From contig CALZJG010000049.1 in NCBI GenBank assembly GCA_945787555.1, positions 1 through 43,459 on the forward strand: a stretch of 43,459 bases of DNA. The letters run 5' to 3'. Positions 36,791-43,459 of this stretch are shown here, piece after piece. The stretch comes from an uncultured Chromatiaceae bacterium. Lineage in GTDB: Bacteria > Pseudomonadota > Gammaproteobacteria > DRLM01. The notes under the pieces are model-generated. The model saw nothing but the letters and a program-made list of their open reading frames with translations, made no database searches and was not told the origin of the DNA. Position numbers and translations under genes: made by a program. Numbering within the stretch: the stretch's first letter is position 1; every line of letters begins with the position of its first letter.

Positions 36791-38781
36791 GGTCTGTCTC
36801 CCGGGCGGATCAAAATGACGGAGGTTAAGGAGTCGCTGGGCAAACGCTTCACCCGCCGCCATTCCCAGTCGTTTTGGCCGGCCAGCGAGTCTTCCAAAAC
36901 GGAGAGGTTCTCGGCGCCGGTGACGGGCGTGGTGATCCAGGGGATGAGCTGTTGGCTGTGCACTGCGGTGACCGTGCCCAGCCACAGCGGAAGCTGTTGT
37001 GGACTAATGACATGATCTGCGTTCCACAAGCGTAGAGACCAGAATCGTTCATCGTCGGGAGTCGGGCGCACCAGTAAGAGATATTCATGACGGCCGTGGT
37101 GTACTTGCGGCAGGAGCGGCAGTTCCACCACCGGGGGCTCCGGCCGCAGCCATTGTAAGGCGCTGGCGGGAGTGAGAGGCGGTGGTGCGTGCCAACCTTG
37201 CTGCTCCAGCCAGGGGCGTATATCAGCCAGCTCCCCTGCCCATTGCACGCTGAGAGTTTGTTCGCGCTCGCCTTCCAAGTCCAGGCGATGGGACGGCAGC
37301 GTGCGCCAGTCGGTGTGCCACCAGGCGGCGGCGGACAAGGTGGTGAGCGGATAACGCGGTTGGTAATGAGCGAGTTCGGCATCATAGCGGGTGATGAGAT
37401 GCAGCGTGCCGGCGAGGATCATCGCGCCGACGGTGATCAGGGTGAGTCCAGCGCTGGGTAGTGGCATGGCGGCATGGCGGCGATAGGCACCGCCTAGCAC
37501 CGTCACCCATAGTAATGACAACATCAAGCCGGCCGTCATGTGCGAAAACCATTCGCCTCCCAGATACCAACGCGACATAGCCACCGCGACGATCAGCGAG
37601 CCCGCCAGCGAGTAGGGCAACCAGCGGTGAGTGGCCCGCAGGCCGGCGGCGACTAAGACAGCCAGCAAGCCGAATTGCGCGGTGCTCCAGGGCACGTGGG
37701 CGAAATTCCAGGTTGGTCCGCCGAGTCCGTGTAGGGGTGTGGCGGCGCCTTGTTGTAGCACCCAGGCCAACGCCCAGGCAAAGCCGGTGGCACCCAGCCA
37801 GTGCAGTAGTGCCAGCCAGCGCCGTCGCCCTGCCAACCACAGTGCCAGCGTGCCCGTAAGCACACCCAGCACCGCCGGATCGCCCAGCCCGGTGATCAGC
37901 ACCATCGCCTTGTCTGCCCACGGTGCGCGCAGGCCTTCCATAAGATTAGCCAACGCCAGGTCGGTGTGTGTCAGCGTTTCGCCGCTGAGGGCATATCCCA
38001 GGGTAATGAGTCCCCAGGCCATCAGTAACAACAGAATTGCCAGTGGCAACAGGGCGCGGGTTTCCGAACGTTCGGGATTCAAGACCGCCGCCACCGGCTG
38101 GCCGATGACGCGATGTCCTCCCGCCCAGGCCAAGAGGCGGTCGATGAGATCATCGGTGCGCGGTTGCAGATAGCGAGCGATGCGATACACCAGCCAGGCG
38201 GTGAACCAGAGCGCCGCCATGACGCCGACCAGCAACACCACCAAACGGGTGGCGACTTGAGAGGCTAGCCCGAGAGAAGCGCCCACCACCACGCCGGGCA
38301 GAATATAGGCCGGCGCCCAGAGGAGTGCCGAGGCGACGTTCACCAGCACGAACCTCAGCGGTGACATGCCCAGCATGCCGGCGACGGCGGGAACAATCGG
38401 TCTTACGGGGCCGACAAAGCGGCCAAAAGCAATGCTCTTGCCGCCGTGCTTGAAGAAGAAAGACTCACCTCGGCTCATCAGCTTTGGGTAGTTGCGGAAC
38501 GGCCATAGTTCACGCAGGCGTTGTTTGTAATGGTAACCGAGCCAGAAGCTCACTCCGTCGCCGAGCACCGCGCCGGCGACGGCCCACGCGAGGATGGGCC
38601 ATAAGGCGAGCTCACCTCCGGCCACCAATGCGCCGGCGCCAAACAGTAACAGCGCCCCGGGAACGAACAAGCCCACCACCGCCAGCGATTCACCGCAGGC
38701 AATGACAAATACCATCACGCCGGCCCAGGTGGGGTGGGCGGCGATCCAGTCGAGCAAGGGTTGTAGCGTGGTGAGATCCAT
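36787..38781 (-). CDS. DedA - PAP2-like - LssY fusion membrane protein
   Basis: A membrane protein of 664 residues. Residues 1-200 are a DedA/SNARE-associated domain (ESLAVVGLFVPGALLLFGAGAL, FGRFVGPVRPIVPAVAGML); DedA proteins include undecaprenyl-phosphate flippases. Residues 240-430 resemble a PAP2 phosphatase, but the motifs are lost. The K-x6-RP segment reads LQQGAATPLHGL (342-353). PSGH is replaced in WNFAHVPWST (358-367). SRx5Hx3D reads SRWYLGGEWFSH (403-414), with Glu410 for His and His414 for Asp. The C-terminal 200 residues, with a helix and a soluble part (GELADIRPWLEQQGWHAP), match the LssY domain. It precedes and overlaps dgkA. Confidence 0.88.
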   Translation of the reverse strand: MDLTTLQPLLDWIAAHPTWAGVMVFVIACGESLAVVGLFVPGALLLFGAGALVAGGELALWPILAWAVAGAVLGDGVSFWLGYHYKQRLRELWPFRNYPKLMSRGESFFFKHGGKSIAFGRFVGPVRPIVPAVAGMLGMSPLRFVLVNVASALLWAPAYILPGVVVGASLGLASQVATRLVVLLVGVMAALWFTAWLVYRIARYLQPRTDDLIDRLLAWAGGHRVIGQPVAAVLNPERSETRALLPLAILLLLMAWGLITLGYALSGETLTHTDLALANLMEGLRAPWADKAMVLITGLGDPAVLGVLTGTLALWLAGRRRWLALLHWLGATGFAWALAWVLQQGAATPLHGLGGPTWNFAHVPWSTAQFGLLAVLVAAGLRATHRWLPYSLAGSLIVAVAMSRWYLGGEWFSHMTAGLMLSLLWVTVLGGAYRRHAAMPLPSAGLTLITVGAMILAGTLHLITRYDAELAHYQPRYPLTTLSAAAWWHTDWRTLPSHRLDLEGEREQTLSVQWAGELADIRPWLEQQGWHAPPPLTPASALQWLRPEPPVVELPLLPQVHHGRHEYLLLVRPTPDDERFWSLRLWNADHVISPQQLPLWLGTVTAVHSQQLIPWITTPVTGAENLSVLEDSLAGQNDWEWRRVKRLPSDSLTSVILIRPGDRP

Positions 38782-38874
38782 CGAGCGGAATTATACGGGC
38801 CGGCACGGGCAAAAGTGGGTGCTGTGTTATGCTGACTTATGCGGTAGGCGCTGTCCAATCATAGGGGGTGGGGC

Positions 38875-39324
38875 ATGATGATCGGTGAAATATGCACACG
38901 CGATGTGGTGATGATCGCCAAGGATGCCGCGGTTGTCGAGGCGGCATGTCTGATGCGCCAACATCATGTGGGCGCTGTGCTCGTGACGGTAGTGCGGGAG
39001 GGCTTGGCGGTCCCCGTCGGTATCCTCACGGATCGCGACTTGGTGGTCGAAGTGCTGGCTCGGGATGTTGACCCTCAAACAGTGACGGTAGGCGACATAA
39101 TGAGCGCGGAGCTACTCACTGCGGGCGCTGCGGATAGTCTTTGGGATACGCTCCAAAGGATGCGTCAATACGGCGCTCGGCGTGTTCCCGTGGTGGATGC
39201 AGGCGGCGGTTTGCAGGGTATTGTCACTATGGACGACGTATTGGAACTGCTGGCCGAGGAACTGAATGTGCTCGCGCGCTTGATTTCGCATGAGCGACAT
39301 CGGGAGGAGGCGCAGCGGCCGTAG
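38875..39324 (+). CDS. CBS-domain pair protein
   Basis: A 149-residue protein with two CBS motifs: MIGEICTRDVVMIAKDAAVVEAACLM...VGILTDRDLVVEVL (about 2-61) and VGDIMSAELLTAGAADSLWDTLQRM...RRVPVVDAGGGLQGIVTMDDVLELL (about 73-128). Such stand-alone pairs bind adenine nucleotides and regulate partners. The start has GGGGTGGGG upstream. An ATG one codon later is also possible. It is 23 bp upstream of the diguanylate cyclase gene in the same direction, so the two may work together; this is inference. Confidence 0.9.
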   Translation: MMIGEICTRDVVMIAKDAAVVEAACLMRQHHVGAVLVTVVREGLAVPVGILTDRDLVVEVLARDVDPQTVTVGDIMSAELLTAGAADSLWDTLQRMRQYGARRVPVVDAGGGLQGIVTMDDVLELLAEELNVLARLISHERHREEAQRP

Positions 39325-39347
39325 ACCCTTGCGACGCGCGACTTGGC

Positions 39348-40478
39348 ATGAGCAAAGATCTGTACGCCGAGAATAAGATCCTGCGTCGTCGCTTGGACGA
39401 CTATCTGGCGCAGGCACACAAGAACGAGGCCAAGCTGCGCCGTTTTCAGGCCCATGAGTTGAAGCTCATCGGCCTCAATTCTCTGATCGAACTTATTCAG
39501 GCGGTGCTTTATCCCGAGCCGTCGATGTTTAACTGGGACGTTGTGACCCTGCTGCTGTTAGATCCGGAGTACGAACTGCGGCGCATCCTTGAGGAGGATG
39601 GCGTAGTGTTGCAGGATCATCCTTGCTTGATGTTCGCCGCTCATCCCGACGATTTGGATTCGCTGTTTCCCTTCTCGCTGTTTCCACTGTTAGGACCTTA
39701 CAAGGCTCGCCACCACAGCGCATTGTACACGGGCGCGCACCGCGCCCCCGACAGTGTGGCCTTATTGCCCTTAGTGCGGCATGGCAAGCTGATAGGCAGT
39801 CTTAACATCGGGGCGCACAATGTGGAGCGCTTCGTCAAAGGCGTGCGCACCGATTTTCTCGAGCACCTGGCGGCGGTGGTGGCCATCTGTATCGAGAACG
39901 CCGCCAACTTGGAACGGCTCAAGCGGCAGGGTTTGACCGACACCCTCACCGCCATCAACAACCGCCGTTTCTTCGATCAGCGCTTGAAGGAAGAGTTGGA
40001 GCGGGCCGCCCGCGACGGCGCGGCGCTCACCTGCTTGTTGCTAGATGTGGATCACTTCAAACGCGTGAACGATACCTATGGTCACCAAACCGGTGATCAT
40101 GTGTTGCGCGAAGTGGCGGCGCTGATCCGCGCCCAGTTGCGCGGTAGTGATGTGTTGTCACGTTATGGTGGCGAGGAGTTTGCGGCCTTGCTGGCCCGCA
40201 CGGGTCTCAATGAGGCGGGAGAGGTCGCCGAACGAATTCGCGCCAATGTGGCGGGACATCAGTTCGTTGATGCCGAGGGTCAAGCTTTTCAAGTCACTAT
40301 CTCTATCGGCTTGGCGGCTTATCATCCCGAGCAGCGCAGCGGCGCCGGGCGCATGGACGGCGAGATGTTGGTGGGACATGCAGACCGCGCCTTGTATGAG
40401 GCCAAGTCGGCCGGGCGTAACAAAGTGGTGAGCGCCGGCGAGATCGATCTCGACGCGGATCGCGCGCAATGGTATTGA
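39348..40478 (+). CDS. Diguanylate cyclase with DUF484/GAF-like sensor
   Basis: A soluble c-di-GMP synthase of 376 residues. An N-terminal coiled coil (1-35) leads to a DUF484/GAF-like domain (about 40-185). The GGDEF domain has the active-site signature GGEEF at 274-278 and an intact inhibitory I-site, RGSD at 265-268, five residues before it. LDVDHFKRVNDTYGHQTGD carries the metal and guanine-binding residues. No membrane helices are present. The gene shares a transcript direction with the CBS gene and is convergent with two PilZ genes. Confidence 0.93.
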   Translation: MSKDLYAENKILRRRLDDYLAQAHKNEAKLRRFQAHELKLIGLNSLIELIQAVLYPEPSMFNWDVVTLLLLDPEYELRRILEEDGVVLQDHPCLMFAAHPDDLDSLFPFSLFPLLGPYKARHHSALYTGAHRAPDSVALLPLVRHGKLIGSLNIGAHNVERFVKGVRTDFLEHLAAVVAICIENAANLERLKRQGLTDTLTAINNRRFFDQRLKEELERAARDGAALTCLLLDVDHFKRVNDTYGHQTGDHVLREVAALIRAQLRGSDVLSRYGGEEFAALLARTGLNEAGEVAERIRANVAGHQFVDAEGQAFQVTISIGLAAYHPEQRSGAGRMDGEMLVGHADRALYEAKSAGRNKVVSAGEIDLDADRAQWY

Positions 40479-40482
40479 AGGT

Positions 40483-40854
40483 CTAGTCGAACTTGTCTAG
40501 ATATTTGCGCAACGCCATGAACAACAGCATGTTGTTTTCCATCTCGCGGCGGTTGAATTCCAGGCCCAGGCGATAGTTTTCCGTGGCACCAGACTCGCCC
40601 AGTGTTTGCGTGCTGCGTTGCCACCATGCCACGCGTGCCCGCACGGTGACTTCGATGTCGCGCGCCATGTAGCGGATGGATACCGCTGTATCGGGCGGCA
40701 AGGCTTGGTTCAAAAACACGCCCATGCCCGAGATGGAAAGATCATGCACTTGGGTTAGGCGGTGTTCGTGATCATAAGCGGTGAGCAGGAATTCGCCCTG
40801 AACAGCTGCCATGCGGATGATATGGCGCGGGTGGCGACGGTGTTCTTCGGACAT
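40483..40854 (-). CDS. PilZ-domain c-di-GMP-binding protein
   Basis: A 123-residue single PilZ domain. The c-di-GMP-binding motifs are intact: RRHPRH (R-x3-R, residues 6-10) and DLSISGMG (D-x-S-x-x-G). The C-terminal EMENNMLLFMALRKYLDKFD is amphipathic. The ribosome binding site GGGAGGGA lies upstream. It is convergent with the cyclase gene, with a 4-bp gap, and is a likely effector for it. Confidence 0.92.
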   Translation of the reverse strand: MSEEHRRHPRHIIRMAAVQGEFLLTAYDHEHRLTQVHDLSISGMGVFLNQALPPDTAVSIRYMARDIEVTVRARVAWWQRSTQTLGESGATENYRLGLEFNRREMENNMLLFMALRKYLDKFD

Positions 40855-40918
40855 AGGTTGTTTTCCCTCCCGTTACAGCTGGGAAGGTTATCGGCACGGA
40901 TCGGTGCTCGCTTGACGG

Positions 40919-41275
40919 CTAGTTTTGTCCGAACGGATCGATAAATTCGCGTAGCGCCAGAAACAGTATGGAACTGTTTTTCATGTCGTGGGGGTCGAAA
41001 AGAACACCCAGGCGGTAGCTGTCTTCATTGCCGTTGGGCTCGCACCACATTACCGTGCCTTGCACCTGTACTTGGCAGTCCTCTTGCTCGAAGCCGAGTC
41101 GTACCGGTGTGGTGGGCGTCAACGCCACCGAGAGTTCGATGCCGGCGCCGGAAACGGATACATCGTGCACGGCTTCGAAGGGGTAGGATCGGGGTCCCAC
41201 TTCCACGTAGAAACAGGGCTCGTCGGTGGGTGGTACGACCGCCTTACGTTCGTATTCCCGGTTTTCCCTCAGCAT
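40919..41275 (-). CDS. Second PilZ-domain protein
   Basis: A 118-residue PilZ protein from the ATG at 41275 (MLRENREYERKAVVPP), preceded by GAGGGAGG; an upstream ATG would add 19 residues without a site. RxxxR (Arg6-Arg10) and DVSVSGAG are intact. Its tail (MKNSSILFLALREFIDPFGQN) resembles that of the neighbouring PilZ protein (MENNMLLFMALRKYLDKFD), so the two probably arose by duplication; the sequences have diverged. The gap to the GGDEF-EAL gene is 108 bp. Confidence 0.92.
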   Translation of the reverse strand: MLRENREYERKAVVPPTDEPCFYVEVGPRSYPFEAVHDVSVSGAGIELSVALTPTTPVRLGFEQEDCQVQVQGTVMWCEPNGNEDSYRLGVLFDPHDMKNSSILFLALREFIDPFGQN

Positions 41276-41383
41276 GACGGCCTCCCTCGTGAAGCATGCC
41301 TGAGTCCATGAGGATAGGCTCATTATAGTCATTCGGAAAGTGAATTGTGCCTTTTCGCCGCTTTATCGTCCGGCGCTTGATCA

Positions 41384-43318
41384 TTAGCCGTGGCGGGTAC
41401 GCAGGTGGTTACGCAGCGAGGTGGGGTCGGTAGGCGGTGCGGCGGCGACGGGCCAAGCACAATTGGAGAGCCAAGCGCTCAATTCGTGGGCAGGCAGGGG
41501 GCGATTTATGTGATACCCCTGAGCGGTGTCGCAGCCCAATGATTTGAGTGCAGACATGATTTCTTTGTTTTCCACACCTTCGGCCACCACCTGACAACCC
41601 ATGTTATGGCCCAGGTCTATCGTGGAGCGGACGATGACGGCATCGTTTTCGTCGCTTTGCATTTCCATGACGAAAGAGCGATCGATCTTGATCTGCGATA
41701 CCGGCAGCTTCTTGAGGTACATCAGAGAGGAATACCCGGTGCCGAAGTCGTCGATGGAGATATGCACCCCCATCGCATGCAGGCGATTCAACACTTTTAA
41801 GGCGTGCTCGGGGTTGGTCATGATGGCCGTTTCGGTGATTTCCAGCGTGAGTTGCTCCGCCGGGACCGCCCATTTGGCCAGTAAGCCACCCACTTTGATG
41901 GGCAGGCTGAGATCGTGCAGGCTGCGCGCCGAAATATTGACTGCCATGCCCAGGTGGTAGCCGAGTTGGCGCCAGGCGCGACATTGCAGCAAGGCCTCGT
42001 CGAGCACCCAAAACGTGAGGTGTTGGATAAGGTCGCTCTGCTCGGCTGGAGGGATGAATTCCATGGGTGGAACGAAGCCGTGCTCGGGATGATTCCAACG
42101 CAGCAGCGCTTCCACTGATACCGTGCATTCGTTGTGTAAATCCACCTTGGGTTGGTAATAGAGCAACAATTGGCGTTGATCTACGGCGTTACGCAACTCC
42201 CCCATAAGGCGCAAACGTCGCGTGCTGTAGGGGTCGAATTCCGCGCGATAAATGATCGGACTCGTCTTGCGTTGCTTGGCCCGATACATGGCGATTTCGG
42301 CGCGCTGGGTAAGCGTATTGGCATCGTTGCCATGCTCAGGCAAAAGCGCGATACCCAGGCTACCGGCTACGTCGACGTCAATATCGTTCAAAGAAAACAC
42401 ATCGCTCAGCGCCTGCAAAATATCGCGCGCCACGGCTATGGCCTGATCTTCGTTGCGGCCGATTAACAGAACGGCGAATTCATCACCGCCCAGGCGGGCG
42501 ATGAGCTCGGCACTAGGTGCTGCTTGCTCAATGCGCCGCGCTACCTGCTCTAGCAGTTCATCGCCAACGTGGTGGCCGAGAGTGTCATTGACTTCCTTGA
42601 AGCGGTCCAAATCCATGACCAGCAAAGCCAGGTGCGCTTCGTTGCGCCCCTTCAAATACTCGTTGATCCACTTATGTAGTTGATTGCGATTGGCTAAACC
42701 GGTGATGGTGTCATGCATGGCCTGATGCAGCATGGCAGCATTTTTCTGGTCCAAGCGCCGGGCGATGCTGGCGGATAAGAACAGCGCGCCTCCTATCGCG
42801 ATTAAAATGATGATCGTGGCGGTGAGGAGGAGCCGCCAGCCGAGCGTGCTCATCAGCGATTTAACCGTATCACCCTGGTAATTCACGATGAGTAGCGTGT
42901 ACGGCGTCCCTGGTATAGGAGCTGTCGCCCATAACAGGCTGTCGTGCCCCTGAGTGTCATAGCCGTAGTGGCTCTGGTCGGCCAACATCTCGTGCAGCGG
43001 GAGCGAATGGCCCAAGGTGCCAAACAATTTCTCAAAGGGTGTGCCTGCAATGACGGCTCCCTGATTGTTCAGTACCGTGACAGCGTAATGCGCATCTTTG
43101 CTCATCCACAATGCCTGGCCGATGCGATCCAAATGGGGCGGGGTACCGGCAGTGAGGGCAATTTTGGCGGCTTGGTCTTGGGCGATATGACGTAGCAGTT
43201 CCGCCTGCTTGGTGGCGCCGGCATCGAGAGCGATGGTGTAGCTCACTGCGCCGAACAGCGCCAGTACCGCAACGGTTACGGCGCTGAATGCGATCAGTAG
43301 ACGCTTTCTTATATCCAT
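41384..43318 (-). CDS. Membrane GGDEF-EAL protein
   Basis: A 644-residue membrane protein with two helices (about 7-30 and 162-184) enclosing a periplasmic sensor region of about 130 residues. The GGDEF domain (about 195-345) has GGDEF at 277-281, with PSAE rather than RxxD at the I-site position, so it should not be product-inhibited there. The EAL domain (about 365-615) has EALLR at 403-407 and the later DDFGTGYSSLMYLKKLPVSQIKIDRSFV, so phosphodiesterase activity is expected. Both signatures look intact, so the protein could synthesise or degrade c-di-GMP depending on conditions. Confidence 0.93.
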   Translation of the reverse strand: MDIRKRLLIAFSAVTVAVLALFGAVSYTIALDAGATKQAELLRHIAQDQAAKIALTAGTPPHLDRIGQALWMSKDAHYAVTVLNNQGAVIAGTPFEKLFGTLGHSLPLHEMLADQSHYGYDTQGHDSLLWATAPIPGTPYTLLIVNYQGDTVKSLMSTLGWRLLLTATIIILIAIGGALFLSASIARRLDQKNAAMLHQAMHDTITGLANRNQLHKWINEYLKGRNEAHLALLVMDLDRFKEVNDTLGHHVGDELLEQVARRIEQAAPSAELIARLGGDEFAVLLIGRNEDQAIAVARDILQALSDVFSLNDIDVDVAGSLGIALLPEHGNDANTLTQRAEIAMYRAKQRKTSPIIYRAEFDPYSTRRLRLMGELRNAVDQRQLLLYYQPKVDLHNECTVSVEALLRWNHPEHGFVPPMEFIPPAEQSDLIQHLTFWVLDEALLQCRAWRQLGYHLGMAVNISARSLHDLSLPIKVGGLLAKWAVPAEQLTLEITETAIMTNPEHALKVLNRLHAMGVHISIDDFGTGYSSLMYLKKLPVSQIKIDRSFVMEMQSDENDAVIVRSTIDLGHNMGCQVVAEGVENKEIMSALKSLGCDTAQGYHINRPLPAHELSAWLSNCAWPVAAAPPTDPTSLRNHLRTRHG

Positions 43319-43323
43319 ATTTT

Positions 43324-43362
43324 ACCTAACCAATCATTCCGGCTCCGTGCGACGCGAGCCGG
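43324..43362. other. Palindrome with an attC-like left end
   Basis: ACCTAAC-C-AATCATTCC is followed by a CCGGCTC / GAGCCGG 7-bp stem with inner CGT/ACG pairing. The beginning resembles the left end of integron attC sites (RYYYAAC then AATCATTC), but no matching GTTRRRY end was found. The rest of 43363-43459 shows no feature. Confidence 0.25.
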
Positions 43363-43459
43363 TTCTAACCCGCTACTCGCTTCACGACTGCGCTAAGGCT
43401 CATCGGCGCCTTTCACCTGGTTGCGGGGTGACGGTAAATTCCTTATCGACCCGCGCTGG

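Noticed and set aside
43319-43459. A c-di-GMP riboswitch in the leader of the GGDEF-EAL gene
   Set aside because: I looked for GEMM-type conserved segments on the minus strand and did not find the required core; only short palindromes are present.

Overview
The window looks like a chromosomal segment of a GC-rich gammaproteobacterium. The first 23 kb follow the classic gammaproteobacterial order mrcA < > pilMNOPQ - aroK - aroB - (damX) - gltB - gltD - hemE, and nearly every gene there is a core gene. A sulfide-responsive operon and several c-di-GMP genes further along are compatible with a free-living, perhaps sulfur-metabolising lineage, but the genus cannot be read from the sequence. No rRNA, tRNA, CRISPR array, prophage or complete insertion sequence was recognised.

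Layout. 1-3.2 kb: a conserved hypothetical gene downstream of mrcA (PBP1A), both on the minus strand. 3.4-8.4 kb: the type IV pilus alignment and secretin operon pilMNOPQ, each gene overlapping or abutting the next. 8.5-10.5 kb: a large Ig-repeat lipoprotein with two calcium-loop-like motifs, placed between pilQ and aroK. 10.6-22.7 kb: aroK, aroB, dgt, a small WGR-domain protein, a DamX-like ATPase with a SPOR domain, gltB, gltD and hemE. 22.8-28.6 kb: a methyltransferase-like protein, a Na/Pi cotransporter, a 169-bp MITE-like element, a Nudix hydrolase, a DUF1820 protein, fructosamine kinase and transaldolase. 28.7-29.6 kb: two small uncharacterised proteins.

29.6-31.6 kb, minus strand: a tightly overlapping ArsR-family regulator / DUF2892 / metallo-beta-lactamase-fold / TauE operon that matches the BigR type of sulfide-detoxification operon. 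The regulator keeps the two cysteines at the BigR/SqrR spacing. The persulfide-dioxygenase-like protein has lost the aspartate iron ligand and other active-site residues. The promoter seems to have its operator between the -35 and -10 boxes and to give a leaderless mRNA. This operon is the most unusual part of the window.

31.7-38.8 kb: a cardiolipin-synthase-type PLD protein, a membrane protein, mpl, ubiX, a LON-domain protein, and a dgkA / DedA-PAP2-LssY pair whose PAP2 domain lacks its catalytic motifs. 38.9-43.3 kb: a signalling block with a CBS-pair protein, a GGDEF cyclase, two PilZ proteins and a GGDEF-EAL membrane protein. Together with pilMNOPQ it suggests c-di-GMP control of surface behaviour, though the two regions are about 30 kb apart.

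Starts were moved from the longest open frame wherever a ribosome binding site, an overlap or family alignment favoured a shorter one; this is stated in each entry.
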